IMG/VR virus record: IMGVR_UViG_3300032214_000715
Span: 124,001 to 188,000 of that record
Direction: 5' to 3' (one strand)
DNA from: a virus
DNA: 64,000 bases
Each line of letters opens with the position of its first letter. Positions within the stretch are counted from its first letter, which is position 1. Both the position numbers and the translations under genes were made by a program. Of the stretch, positions 23,264 to 32,038 are shown one piece after another. The notes beneath the pieces were generated by a model that had not been told where the DNA came from, ran no database searches, and saw nothing but the letters and a program-made list of their open reading frames with translations.

Positions 23264-26200
23264 TCAATTGCTGCTTTGTATTGATGGGCCGCTCGCGTCA
23301 GGGAAAGAACGTCCAGATCCAGAAATAACTCTAACTGCTCCCCAAGCACCTCCGCCCCCAGCATTATAATTTTTAATTCCGTTTCCAACTACTATTGGTA
23401 TTATTTGCCCGGGTGTAACCACAATGTTATTTTTCCACCCCAGACCACCACCGCCACCGCCTGCTGCTGGAGTACTGGCAAAATACCCTCCTGCGCCACC
23501 GCCAAACAGTCCGCCAAAACTATTTGTCCAGTACTGAGTTCCAAAGCTTCCTCCCCAGCTTCCGTACCCATTTTGAGTAAATGGTGAGCTACCGCCACCA
23601 CCTCCACCGCCCCCATCAGCGACAGCATTTCCGCTAGTAGAACCTATTCCGTATATGCCAACTCCCAATCCACCTAAAGGCGTCGTGATAATCGGATTTA
23701 AGCCTACACCTCCGTTCCCGCGATATCCGGCCGCACCACCACCGCTGCCGCCTCTCAAAACCGTTAAAACAGTATAAGTATCTCCTCCGTTTCCTCCATT
23801 GGCGCCGCCAGTTCCAACATAAGAACCTCCAACTGTTCCGTTTGCTCCGTATCCAATCACCTCAGTAGTTCCAAAAGTGCTATCGCCTGCTTTAACAGCC
23901 AGCCCTCTGCCTGATCCTGCGCCAACGCAAACAACACTAACATTGTATACACCATCTGGTACTACATAGTAATACGTACCTGGTTTATCAAATACTGTAT
24001 CTGTAATCTTACTCTTGTATCTGATAATTACTGTGCCCGATCCACCTAGTCCCCCGCCTCCTCCACCACCGCCTCCAGTGTTAGCTTGCCCATTGGTGGC
24101 CGCAACTGCTGGAACAGTATTTCTGTGTCCATTACCACCGCCTCCTATTCCGCCGAGTCCATTAAGTCCCACGGTGGCACTATAGCCATTGTCTGACGAC
24201 ACTCCACCTCCTCCGCCACCTCCATAGTACTTATTGGTAAATGAAACTAACCGTCCTAATCCACCGTCTCCAGCAGAACAGCTTAGTGTGTTGCCACCCA
24301 CAGCTCCAGCTCCACCGCCGCCGGCTCCTCTATGAACATAGCACGCGCTCCAGGGAGTAGCTGTGCCTCCACTATTTCCCTGCGTGGAGAACCCCGCTCC
24401 AGGACTAGTAGCACCATATCCTATACCAGTTGGCATATAGTATCCAACTGCTCCTCCTCCAGACGCGCCGCTCAGACCCGAGGTAGCACTGTTATAAGCT
24501 AGCCAATTTCCACCACTTCCTCCGCCATAAGCTTCAAATGTTGGGCTAGTCAGCACTTTTGATACTGGTCCCACTGTAGTTATAGTAGCGTTTGTGATAC
24601 TTCCATCTAAGAATGGATCCGGAGTGGCTGAACCAAATGGTCCTACTGTGACCACTGTTGGGTTGCTTACTTTAGTGATAGTTAAGTTATTATTGCTACC
24701 GTCAACTATCTGTTCTGCGTTGGCAGTTAGTAGCGTTGTATTTGCTATAGCAGTCAATGAACTAGTAGGGGCTATACTATCAATGTATAGTGCTCTTCCC
24801 TTGACTACTCTAAAATTACTTATATAACCTTTTAGTAAGTATGAAGTGCTATAGTACCCACCGATGGCAACACCTGTACAGCTATAATTTGTAGTATCAA
24901 TTCTACTTGCGGCCGGAACGCCATTTATATAAACTGTGGTTCTACCACTTCTGCGAATCAGAGCAAAATGTGTCCAAACGTTAATCACTGCTGTTGCTCC
25001 AGTGTTGGCGGCCGTACCCGCCCAGTACACGCTATACGGAGCCCCAGCCACGTTGTCTACGTACAATCCAATAGTATTACTAGCAGAAGCATTTAATCCA
25101 ATTGAATTTCCACTTAGTTGAAATATTCCGCGATTCTCAGTAGTAGTTAAGTATACCCATCCTTCAACAGTAAAATCTCCGGTGCCAAAGTTGAACGCAG
25201 TTGAATTACTAGTGCTCAGATAATCTCCGGTGCCATCAAAGAACACACTACGAGATTGAGTAGTAACAGCAGTTGATGTAAATGGACTAGAAAGAATTGG
25301 TCTAACATCAGCACGAGCGGTAAAACTGAGATTATTTGTACTGTTATCAACAAACAAAGCGCCCTGACAAGTTAATAGCGTAGTATTAACTGTAGCAGAC
25401 AGTGGAGTGGTGCTTGGCGTAAAGTTAGCGGTATAAACAGCGGTACTCTTTACTACGCGAAGATTAGAAAGATATCCACGAAATAAGTACGAGGTACTAT
25501 AATACCCGCCAATAGCTATATTTGTAGCAGTAATATCTTCGGCGGCCACTCTACTATCAACTGATGTCCCGTTTATATAAAGAGTAGCAGTACCGGAAAC
25601 ACGAGCAATCGCTACGTGATTCCAAGTATTAGCGGTCATGACCGCGATGGTGGGGCCCACCCAAGTGCCAGCAACATTAACTATTAACGACCCAGTAAGA
25701 TTACTTAACGTTCTGCTCAAGCCCTGTATTACAGTAATTCCAGTTCCATAGGAGGTCATTAATCCGCCGTTCGTAGTAGAAGTTTGTAGTATGCCTCGTT
25801 GCGTGGCTGAGCTAACATCAGCGCTATTTACCCAAAATTCTACAGTAAAATCTCCTGTACCGAAATTAAAAGCAGTATTACTTCCAGTACTCATATAGTC
25901 GCCGGCACCGTCAAAGTAAGTGCTCCAACGTTGAGTTTCGGTTCCATATGGAGTATTAACATCAACCGTGGCACTTCCATTTACTGTTAATGCTAGATTA
26001 TTTGTGCTACTATCAATTATAGATGTACCAGAACACGTTAACAGCGTAGTGTTTTCTATTGTGGTCAGTGCGCTTATGGGTGGAATGAAATTGGCGGAGT
26101 TAGCGCTATATAGTGCGGTTCCTTTTACTATTCTTATATTAGACATATATCCGTTGAATAGCCACACAAGAGTATCGGGATTAAGTCCTATAACTAGATG

Positions 26201-29200
26201 GCCCTGTGAAGTTATCGTTGATAGTTGATTACAAGTAACTTCCCCTAATATTCCATTTAAGAACATTCTAATTGTTGATCCGTCGCCCACTACAGCAAAG
26301 TGATTCCACGTATTAGGTAATATAGTAGTGTTTGAGTATGCTTGTCCTCCTCCAGTTTGATAGTAAGATATATATCCTGAGCTTAGTACTACACGCCAAC
26401 CTCCTCCGGCAACAGATTGAAAATTTCCTAAAATTCCCTGAACCGTACTTACATTAGGAGCATTTATCCAGCCCTCTACTGTGAATGGAGTGCTTCCGAA
26501 TTCGTGCGCTGGACCCTTTGGTATACTTAAATAACTTGAACCGTTAAAAAGAATACTGTAGTTTACTGGCTGCGGTATCGCAGTTAATTCCTGTGCGGTT
26601 AACAACACCGTGTTGTTTATTGTTGATAATCTCCCACCCGACGGTACAAAGTTTGCTGTATATAGAGCAGTTCCTTTTATTATTCTTAGACTTGAAATTA
26701 GTCCACTAAATGAAGTAGTACTTCCATTTATACCCTGTCCTATTAATACCGGCTTAGTAGTTCCCAGATCGCTAGCACTAGTGTGTGTGCCAGTTGCTTC
26801 AATTCCATTTAGAAATATTCTCCATACTCCTGATTGGCGAGTTAATGCCACGTGATTCCATACATTTGTCGTAAAGGCAGTTGAGCCATACACTAAATTA
26901 GCTGGACCGTTATAGTACTGTAGTGCTCCTCCGGTTGATAAAAATATAGCAGTTGATTCTGCCCCTACTGCTGCTCTTAAGTCTATGAACGTTCCGCCAT
27001 TCACAGCAGAAGTCGGCAATTTACCGTCCCATTTCGCCCAAAATTCAATAGTAAAGTCACCAGTTCCGAATCCAAAAGCACTATTAGTCGGAACACTTAA
27101 GTAACTATTGGATCCAACAAAAGATGCCCCGTAATATGGAGATAAATGTATGATTGAAGCTTTACCGTTTTCTCCAACTAGACCTCCGGCGCCTACATTA
27201 ATTATTTTTGTACCCGGAGTAACAGTTGTGGATCCAGTTATCACGCCTCCACCTCCACCTCCACCGCCAGCAACTCCAGATCCACCTCCACCTCCTCCTC
27301 CAACTATTACATAGTCAACATCTACCGTGGATGTAGTCTCAACATTAAAAGGAGAGAATTGAACTGGCAGTGGATTAGAATTAATTGTTATAGAAAACTT
27401 ATTAGAGCTAACATCTACTGGATACCCATTTTGACAAGTCAATAATGCTGTATTTGTTATAGCAGTTAATGGTGAGCTTGATGGTGTGAAATTACTTGTA
27501 TATACAGCAGTACCTTTTACTATTCTGAGATTACTTATATATCCATTTAAGAAAAAAGAAACGCCTCCGTTGGCAATAAATCTTCCAACATGTAGCGATG
27601 TAGAATTTACAGCAGTATAATTTGTATTATTTGATTGTGTTGTGCCTATCTGTGTACCATTAACAAATGCTCTTAAACTTGTTCCGCCGCGTGTCAAGCA
27701 AACATGATACCACTGATTGAGAGATGGATTCCATGAAAATGTTAGTCCAGCATAAGTCGGCGTGTATCTAGCAAAAACCAGTTGATTAGCACCGCCGTCA
27801 AAATAAAGAGACCATGCACAAAGTCGTTGAGTTGGTGTAGCATCCACGCCATCACCTAACATTGCAAACACAGGATAGCCAGTTTTTGTATTTAAATATA
27901 CCCAACACTCAATAGTAAAATCACCTGTATCAAAACTAAACGCAGCATTAGTTGGTATGGTTAAATAATCTCCATTACCATTAAAGTAAGTACTCCAATT
28001 TCTATAAAACGCAGCACTTGAAGTGGGAGAAAATACATCTGAACGAACAGTGTTATATGCCTGAACTATTGCGTTAGTAACGCTATTATCTACGGGTCTC
28101 CAAGGAGTTTGAAGAGTAAGTAATATCGTATTATTAATGGGTTGTAATCTAGTAGTGGGCGGAGTAAAGTTACTCACATATAAAGCAGTTCCCTTTAGTA
28201 TACGAACATCACTTATATACCCTACAAAATTACCAACTCCACTACTAGCCCATAATTTTTGTCCTATTCTTAATATTGAACCGGGTACTGTAAAAGTAGT
28301 GGTACCTGTAATGCCAGTGGTGTTATTAGAGCTAACTCCATTTACGTAAATTCTAATTTCATTGCCCGATCTAACTGCCGCTATGTGATTCCAGCAACTT
28401 AGATTAATTCGTTCGCTACTGGTTAATATAGTAGCGCCCCAACGATTTAAAGTAATTGTTCTATTAGAATTAGTATTTAATACATATCCGTTTGAGTTAC
28501 CAGTACGAGTATCAATTAAAATCATGCCCGACGATGGACTAGCATCAGTGTACATCCACAATTCAATAGTAAAATCGTTGGCTTCTAAATTAAACGTATA
28601 ATTTGAAACTGAGCCGGAAACTACGTCAACATACCCACTACTAAAAAAATAACTACTGCCATTATTAGTAGTGGTATTAATAAATGGACTAAGAACTGTA
28701 GCAGTTACTCCGCTGCTAGATTTATTAATAGTTAAATTATTTCCACTATTATCAATAAATGTTTGCTCTCCAGCAGAACCCTGACAAGTTAATATAGAAG
28801 TAATCGGATTCTCGGAACGTTCTCCAGTATGTGGGTATATAATATAGGGAGCATAAGTCAGTGACTGTCCCATAGGCGTAAAAGACGATGCCGTCGGTAA
28901 CACATTACCGTTTTTTACTACTCTTAAATTTGATATATGTCCGTCAAAAAATCCAGTAGCAGTAGAGTTTCCTCCAATAACAAATTTTGTACTATTAGTA
29001 GTACTAATAGCAGTATTACTAGACGCTATTAATTGTCCGCCCATATATAATCTAGTCGTGGGAGCGGTATATGTTAATGCCACGTGAACCCAAATATCAG
29101 CCGATAATTTTACTGTTGAGGTAATAGTAGTGTAATTACCATTTCCGGTATGTAATTTAGCGGTTAATAATCCGTTTAATAAGTATAGTGAGTATTGAGT

Positions 29201-29488
29201 TCTTCCGTCGCTACCGCCTAGATATGAGCATATTATTTTTTCATTTACACTGGAAATTCCCGTGCTACTGGGTCTTATCCAGCATTCAATTGTATAACTT
29301 ACTCCGCTAAGATTTAAATTAGTATCAGCAGTGTTTACCCATAATTCGCCGCCGGCGTCAAATTTCACGCTATTAAAATTTTGCGGTATTACTAATTCTG
29401 TAGTGCCAACAGTGTTAATTACATCGCCGACGAAAAACTCAGTTTCGGATACGTAATTTCCACTGGATGCCATTAATATTCCACTCAT
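23264..29488 (-). CDS. LamG-repeat adhesin with glycine-rich C-terminal region, 2,074 aa
   Basis: Seven LamG/concanavalin-A-like jelly-roll domains of about 200 residues. Each starts near FNFGTGDFTVEFWV and ends GYISNLRVVKGTAVYTSNFTP; these end motifs fall near residues 189, 431, 656, 938, 1119, 1344 and 1563. A short polyglycine stretch lies between domains 3 and 4 (about 735-760). From about 1650 to the end the protein is glycine-rich (GGGGGG patches with AGGGGG and GGSGG), like polyglycine-helix adhesin tips. LamG domains usually bind glycans, and glycine-rich tips determine receptor choice in some T4-like phages. Domain 6 is almost the same as the last domain of the 1,758-residue gene. 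It follows the 826-residue LamG gene by nine bases. Confidence 0.88.
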   Translation of the reverse strand: MSGILMASSGNYVSETEFFVGDVINTVGTTELVIPQNFNSVKFDAGGELWVNTADTNLNLSGVSYTIECWIRPSSTGISSVNEKIICSYLGGSDGRTQYSLYLLNGLLTAKLHTGNGNYTTITSTVKLSADIWVHVALTYTAPTTRLYMGGQLIASSNTAISTTNSTKFVIGGNSTATGFFDGHISNLRVVKNGNVLPTASSFTPMGQSLTYAPYIIYPHTGERSENPITSILTCQGSAGEQTFIDNSGNNLTINKSSSGVTATVLSPFINTTTNNGSSYFFSSGYVDVVSGSVSNYTFNLEANDFTIELWMYTDASPSSGMILIDTRTGNSNGYVLNTNSNRTITLNRWGATILTSSERINLSCWNHIAAVRSGNEIRIYVNGVSSNNTTGITGTTTFTVPGSILRIGQKLWASSGVGNFVGYISDVRILKGTALYVSNFTPPTTRLQPINNTILLTLQTPWRPVDNSVTNAIVQAYNTVRSDVFSPTSSAAFYRNWSTYFNGNGDYLTIPTNAAFSFDTGDFTIECWVYLNTKTGYPVFAMLGDGVDATPTQRLCAWSLYFDGGANQLVFARYTPTYAGLTFSWNPSLNQWYHVCLTRGGTSLRAFVNGTQIGTTQSNNTNYTAVNSTSLHVGRFIANGGVSFFLNGYISNLRIVKGTAVYTSNFTPSSSPLTAITNTALLTCQNGYPVDVSSNKFSITINSNPLPVQFSPFNVETTSTVDVDYVIVGGGGGGGSGVAGGGGGGGGVITGSTTVTPGTKIINVGAGGLVGENGKASIIHLSPYYGASFVGSNSYLSVPTNSAFGFGTGDFTIEFWAKWDGKLPTSAVNGGTFIDLRAAVGAESTAIFLSTGGALQYYNGPANLVYGSTAFTTNVWNHVALTRQSGVWRIFLNGIEATGTHTSASDLGTTKPVLIGQGINGSTTSFSGLISSLRIIKGTALYTANFVPSGGRLSTINNTVLLTAQELTAIPQPVNYSILFNGSSYLSIPKGPAHEFGSTPFTVEGWINAPNVSTVQGILGNFQSVAGGGWRVVLSSGYISYYQTGGGQAYSNTTILPNTWNHFAVVGDGSTIRMFLNGILGEVTCNQLSTITSQGHLVIGLNPDTLVWLFNGYMSNIRIVKGTALYSANSANFIPPISALTTIENTTLLTCSGTSIIDSSTNNLALTVNGSATVDVNTPYGTETQRWSTYFDGAGDYMSTGSNTAFNFGTGDFTVEFWVNSADVSSATQRGILQTSTTNGGLMTSYGTGITVIQGLSRTLSNLTGSLIVNVAGTWVGPTIAVMTANTWNHVAIARVSGTATLYINGTSVDSRVAAEDITATNIAIGGYYSTSYLFRGYLSNLRVVKSTAVYTANFTPSTTPLSATVNTTLLTCQGALFVDNSTNNLSFTARADVRPILSSPFTSTAVTTQSRSVFFDGTGDYLSTSNSTAFNFGTGDFTVEGWVYLTTTENRGIFQLSGNSIGLNASASNTIGLYVDNVAGAPYSVYWAGTAANTGATAVINVWTHFALIRRSGRTTVYINGVPAASRIDTTNYSCTGVAIGGYYSTSYLLKGYISNFRVVKGRALYIDSIAPTSSLTAIANTTLLTANAEQIVDGSNNNLTITKVSNPTVVTVGPFGSATPDPFLDGSITNATITTVGPVSKVLTSPTFEAYGGGSGGNWLAYNSATSGLSGASGGGAVGYYMPTGIGYGATSPGAGFSTQGNSGGTATPWSACYVHRGAGGGGAGAVGGNTLSCSAGDGGLGRLVSFTNKYYGGGGGGGVSSDNGYSATVGLNGLGGIGGGGNGHRNTVPAVAATNGQANTGGGGGGGGGLGGSGTVIIRYKSKITDTVFDKPGTYYYVVPDGVYNVSVVCVGAGSGRGLAVKAGDSTFGTTEVIGYGANGTVGGSYVGTGGANGGNGGDTYTVLTVLRGGSGGGAAGYRGNGGVGLNPIITTPLGGLGVGIYGIGSTSGNAVADGGGGGGGGSSPFTQNGYGSWGGSFGTQYWTNSFGGLFGGGAGGYFASTPAAGGGGGGLGWKNNIVVTPGQIIPIVVGNGIKNYNAGGGGAWGAVRVISGSGRSFPDASGPSIQSSN

Positions 29489-29497
29489 AATTTATTC

Positions 29498-31978
29498 CTA
29501 TATTTCTTTATTTCCAGAAGTAATTCGTACAAATCCACTCTTATTATTTGACGCTCCGACTACTATATTTAATTGTTGTCCTGGTTTAACCGTCATATTA
29601 TGCTTAGTAATTATTTCATCAGTTCTTGCGTAAACATAATCCTCAACACTAGTTGCTCCATTGGATAATACAAATCTATCTGGAGCACCCCTACATTCAA
29701 TATCTATAAAAAATACTCCATCGGGTACAACATACTTAAAATTTCCAGATTGATTGTAAATAGACTCGGTGATATTACTAATATATTTAACTGCTATCAC
29801 GTGATTATCATCTGATGATGCTAAGCACTTTATTGAATTTTTTGTTGCGTCGGCAATAGCGTCAGAGCCTACTGCTATATTATATGTGCCAGCTAAAAGC
29901 TTTAAATTTTTAGCTAATAACGAATTTTGATAGGTAGTGCTGTTTTGTAAAGCTACACTGTAATTATAATTACTAGTATTTTCTAATCTTAATATGTCAA
30001 CAGCGGTAGTTATTGAAAATGGAGATTTGTCGCTGTTCTGAGCGTTAACAATTTGTAAATTAGCGTTTTTAGAACTATTATTTTCAGTCACTGAATATTG
30101 AGCTATTAATAAACTAGTATTTAAAATTGGAGTCAAATGAGTGATTGGGCATTTAAAAACTGTGATGTTCCTTGCTACTCCGCGAGTAATTCTAACATCC
30201 TGTAAATACCCATTCCAATTTTTACCTATAATCAGTGATTCGCAATTACTGTAATTGGTATTATCTACACAGTATCTTGCCCATTTATTATTTCCAAATT
30301 GTCTTATTGATTGTTGTACTCCATTAATATAGCAAGTGAGTATTTTATTGCGTCTTTGAATGCTTATAAAATTCCAAGATTTGAACCAAGATTCAGAACG
30401 AACTAAATCAGTTAAATACACACTGGTATTTGAACCGTCGTTAATTACTATTCCGAATTGATTCCCGAATTCAGAATTATTAAGTCTTATCTCCAACGTT
30501 TTATTGTTTTGATAATGTGCGGTAAAAACACTGCGAGTTTTCAAGTCATTAATCGCTAAATATGCCCAGCACTCAATAGTATAATCTTCTGTACCAAAAT
30601 CAAATATAGATGAATTGAATGGATAAGTTATTGACGCAGATGTAATATTTCTAGTTATCTTGTTTTTTAAATCACTATTATCAACAAACAAATTAGGATG
30701 CTGAGCGGTTAATAATACAGTGTTAATAGTTTTTGGTAAAGGTTTGTCTAATGGAGTAAAATTTGAAGTGTATATAGCACTGTCTTTTATAACTCTTACA
30801 TTTGATACTTTTCCATTGAGTGCGTATAATATATTGCCCGCGGAATCTGAACCCAATTTACCAATGTGTTTTATGTAATTAATATCGTTATTAACAATTG
30901 ACCCATTAATTACGCCGTCAACAAATATGCGAATTGTGCCCGATGATCTAGTAACCGCTAAATGATACCATCTATCACTAACTATAACAGTGTTGCTAGA
31001 TAAACTAAGTCCATTACTGTAGTAGTGTAGCTCTCCTCCGACTATTGATATTAGTTGTTGATTAATGTTGTTGTGTAAATACCCTATAACACAGCAATTT
31101 GAATTTACATTTGATATATTTACCCAACACTCTACAGTGTAATCATTACTTAATTCAATTAAATCAAAGTCAATAGACGTATTTCCAAAGAAATTAGCAC
31201 TAGTGTTCTTTTTATTGTCAATTATTTTTAATTCAGAATTGTCGTTAAAGCTGGCACTACTATCGAAGAATTTATATTCAGCGCTGTATGAGCCGGTATT
31301 AGTATTCAGTACAGTATTAGCATATGGACTGATATCTACAAAATTAGCATCGTGCTCAGTTAAACTTAAATGTAACACAGTGTTATCATAATATGAATCT
31401 GATTCATTTGAAAACAAATTCTGTGGTATATCGTAATTGGGCGTGTAATATACGGCTGAATCAGTGATCAATCTTAAGTTACTTATATACCCACTAAAAC
31501 TGACGGGTTTATTACCGCTCACACGAATATTACACTGTGCTAGCTTAATAGTTTCTAAATAAACTAAATTCCCGACATCTACACCATCTACATATAGAGT
31601 TAATATATTATCGCAACGCTCTACTACAATGTGATGCCAGCTATTATTAGTAAATGACTCGTTCTGCTGAATTATCTCTTTAGTATTACTATCTTGTAAT
31701 CTTACTGCTAGTTTATTAAAATCTTTTACTTTATAAATTGTGAATTCGTTATTCGCAGAACTGATTATTTCATAACTGTCGACAGTTGATACGGTTGAAT
31801 ATACCCAGAATTCAAAAGTAAAATCGTTAGTTAGATTTTTTTCTAGTTCAGAAACTTCAATATATGAGTACTCATTCAAATATACACTATTTGTTCGTGA
31901 GGGTACAGTAAACTTATATAAAGTTGGAGTAGAGTATACTATACCGTCAAATTGATTATCAGTGATATTTGATTCCAT
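29498..31978 (-). CDS. LamG-repeat adhesin, 826 aa
   Basis: Three LamG-like domains with end motifs near residues 169, 394 and 594 (GYISNLRLITDSAVYY, GKVSNVRVIKDSAIYTSN, GYLQDVRITRG), more diverged from the other LamG copies and richer in Asn, Ser and Ile. The C-terminal about 180 residues include a segment like the glycine-poor equivalent of the partner's tip (YKFVVPDG-like FKYVVPDGVFFIDIECRG, and a last VRITSGNKEI). The late box CATAAATA ends seven bases before the ATG and there is no ribosome site, so this gene appears to be leaderless or nearly so. First gene of a two-gene unit with the 2,074-residue adhesin. Confidence 0.82.
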   Translation of the reverse strand: MESNITDNQFDGIVYSTPTLYKFTVPSRTNSVYLNEYSYIEVSELEKNLTNDFTFEFWVYSTVSTVDSYEIISSANNEFTIYKVKDFNKLAVRLQDSNTKEIIQQNESFTNNSWHHIVVERCDNILTLYVDGVDVGNLVYLETIKLAQCNIRVSGNKPVSFSGYISNLRLITDSAVYYTPNYDIPQNLFSNESDSYYDNTVLHLSLTEHDANFVDISPYANTVLNTNTGSYSAEYKFFDSSASFNDNSELKIIDNKKNTSANFFGNTSIDFDLIELSNDYTVECWVNISNVNSNCCVIGYLHNNINQQLISIVGGELHYYSNGLSLSSNTVIVSDRWYHLAVTRSSGTIRIFVDGVINGSIVNNDINYIKHIGKLGSDSAGNILYALNGKVSNVRVIKDSAIYTSNFTPLDKPLPKTINTVLLTAQHPNLFVDNSDLKNKITRNITSASITYPFNSSIFDFGTEDYTIECWAYLAINDLKTRSVFTAHYQNNKTLEIRLNNSEFGNQFGIVINDGSNTSVYLTDLVRSESWFKSWNFISIQRRNKILTCYINGVQQSIRQFGNNKWARYCVDNTNYSNCESLIIGKNWNGYLQDVRITRGVARNITVFKCPITHLTPILNTSLLIAQYSVTENNSSKNANLQIVNAQNSDKSPFSITTAVDILRLENTSNYNYSVALQNSTTYQNSLLAKNLKLLAGTYNIAVGSDAIADATKNSIKCLASSDDNHVIAVKYISNITESIYNQSGNFKYVVPDGVFFIDIECRGAPDRFVLSNGATSVEDYVYARTDEIITKHNMTVKPGQQLNIVVGASNNKSGFVRITSGNKEI

Positions 31979-31985
31979 ATAATAG

Positions 31986-31993
31986 TATTTATG
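31986..31993 (-). promoter_or_regulatory. T4-type late promoter box CATAAATA
   Basis: CATAAATACTATTAT on the minus strand, immediately after the terminator of the 1,975-residue fibre gene. Start codon follows the box after seven bases. Confidence 0.65.
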
Positions 31994-31994
31994 A

Positions 31995-32020
31995 AAAATG
32001 GCGACTCAAGTCGCCATTTT
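31995..32020 (-). terminator. rho-independent terminator
   Basis: AAAATGGCGAC-4-GTCGCCATTTT hairpin after the 1,975-residue fibre gene, followed on the minus strand by T-tract and then directly the next late promoter. Confidence 0.85.
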
Positions 32021-32038
32021 AATAAGTGTATTAAACTA

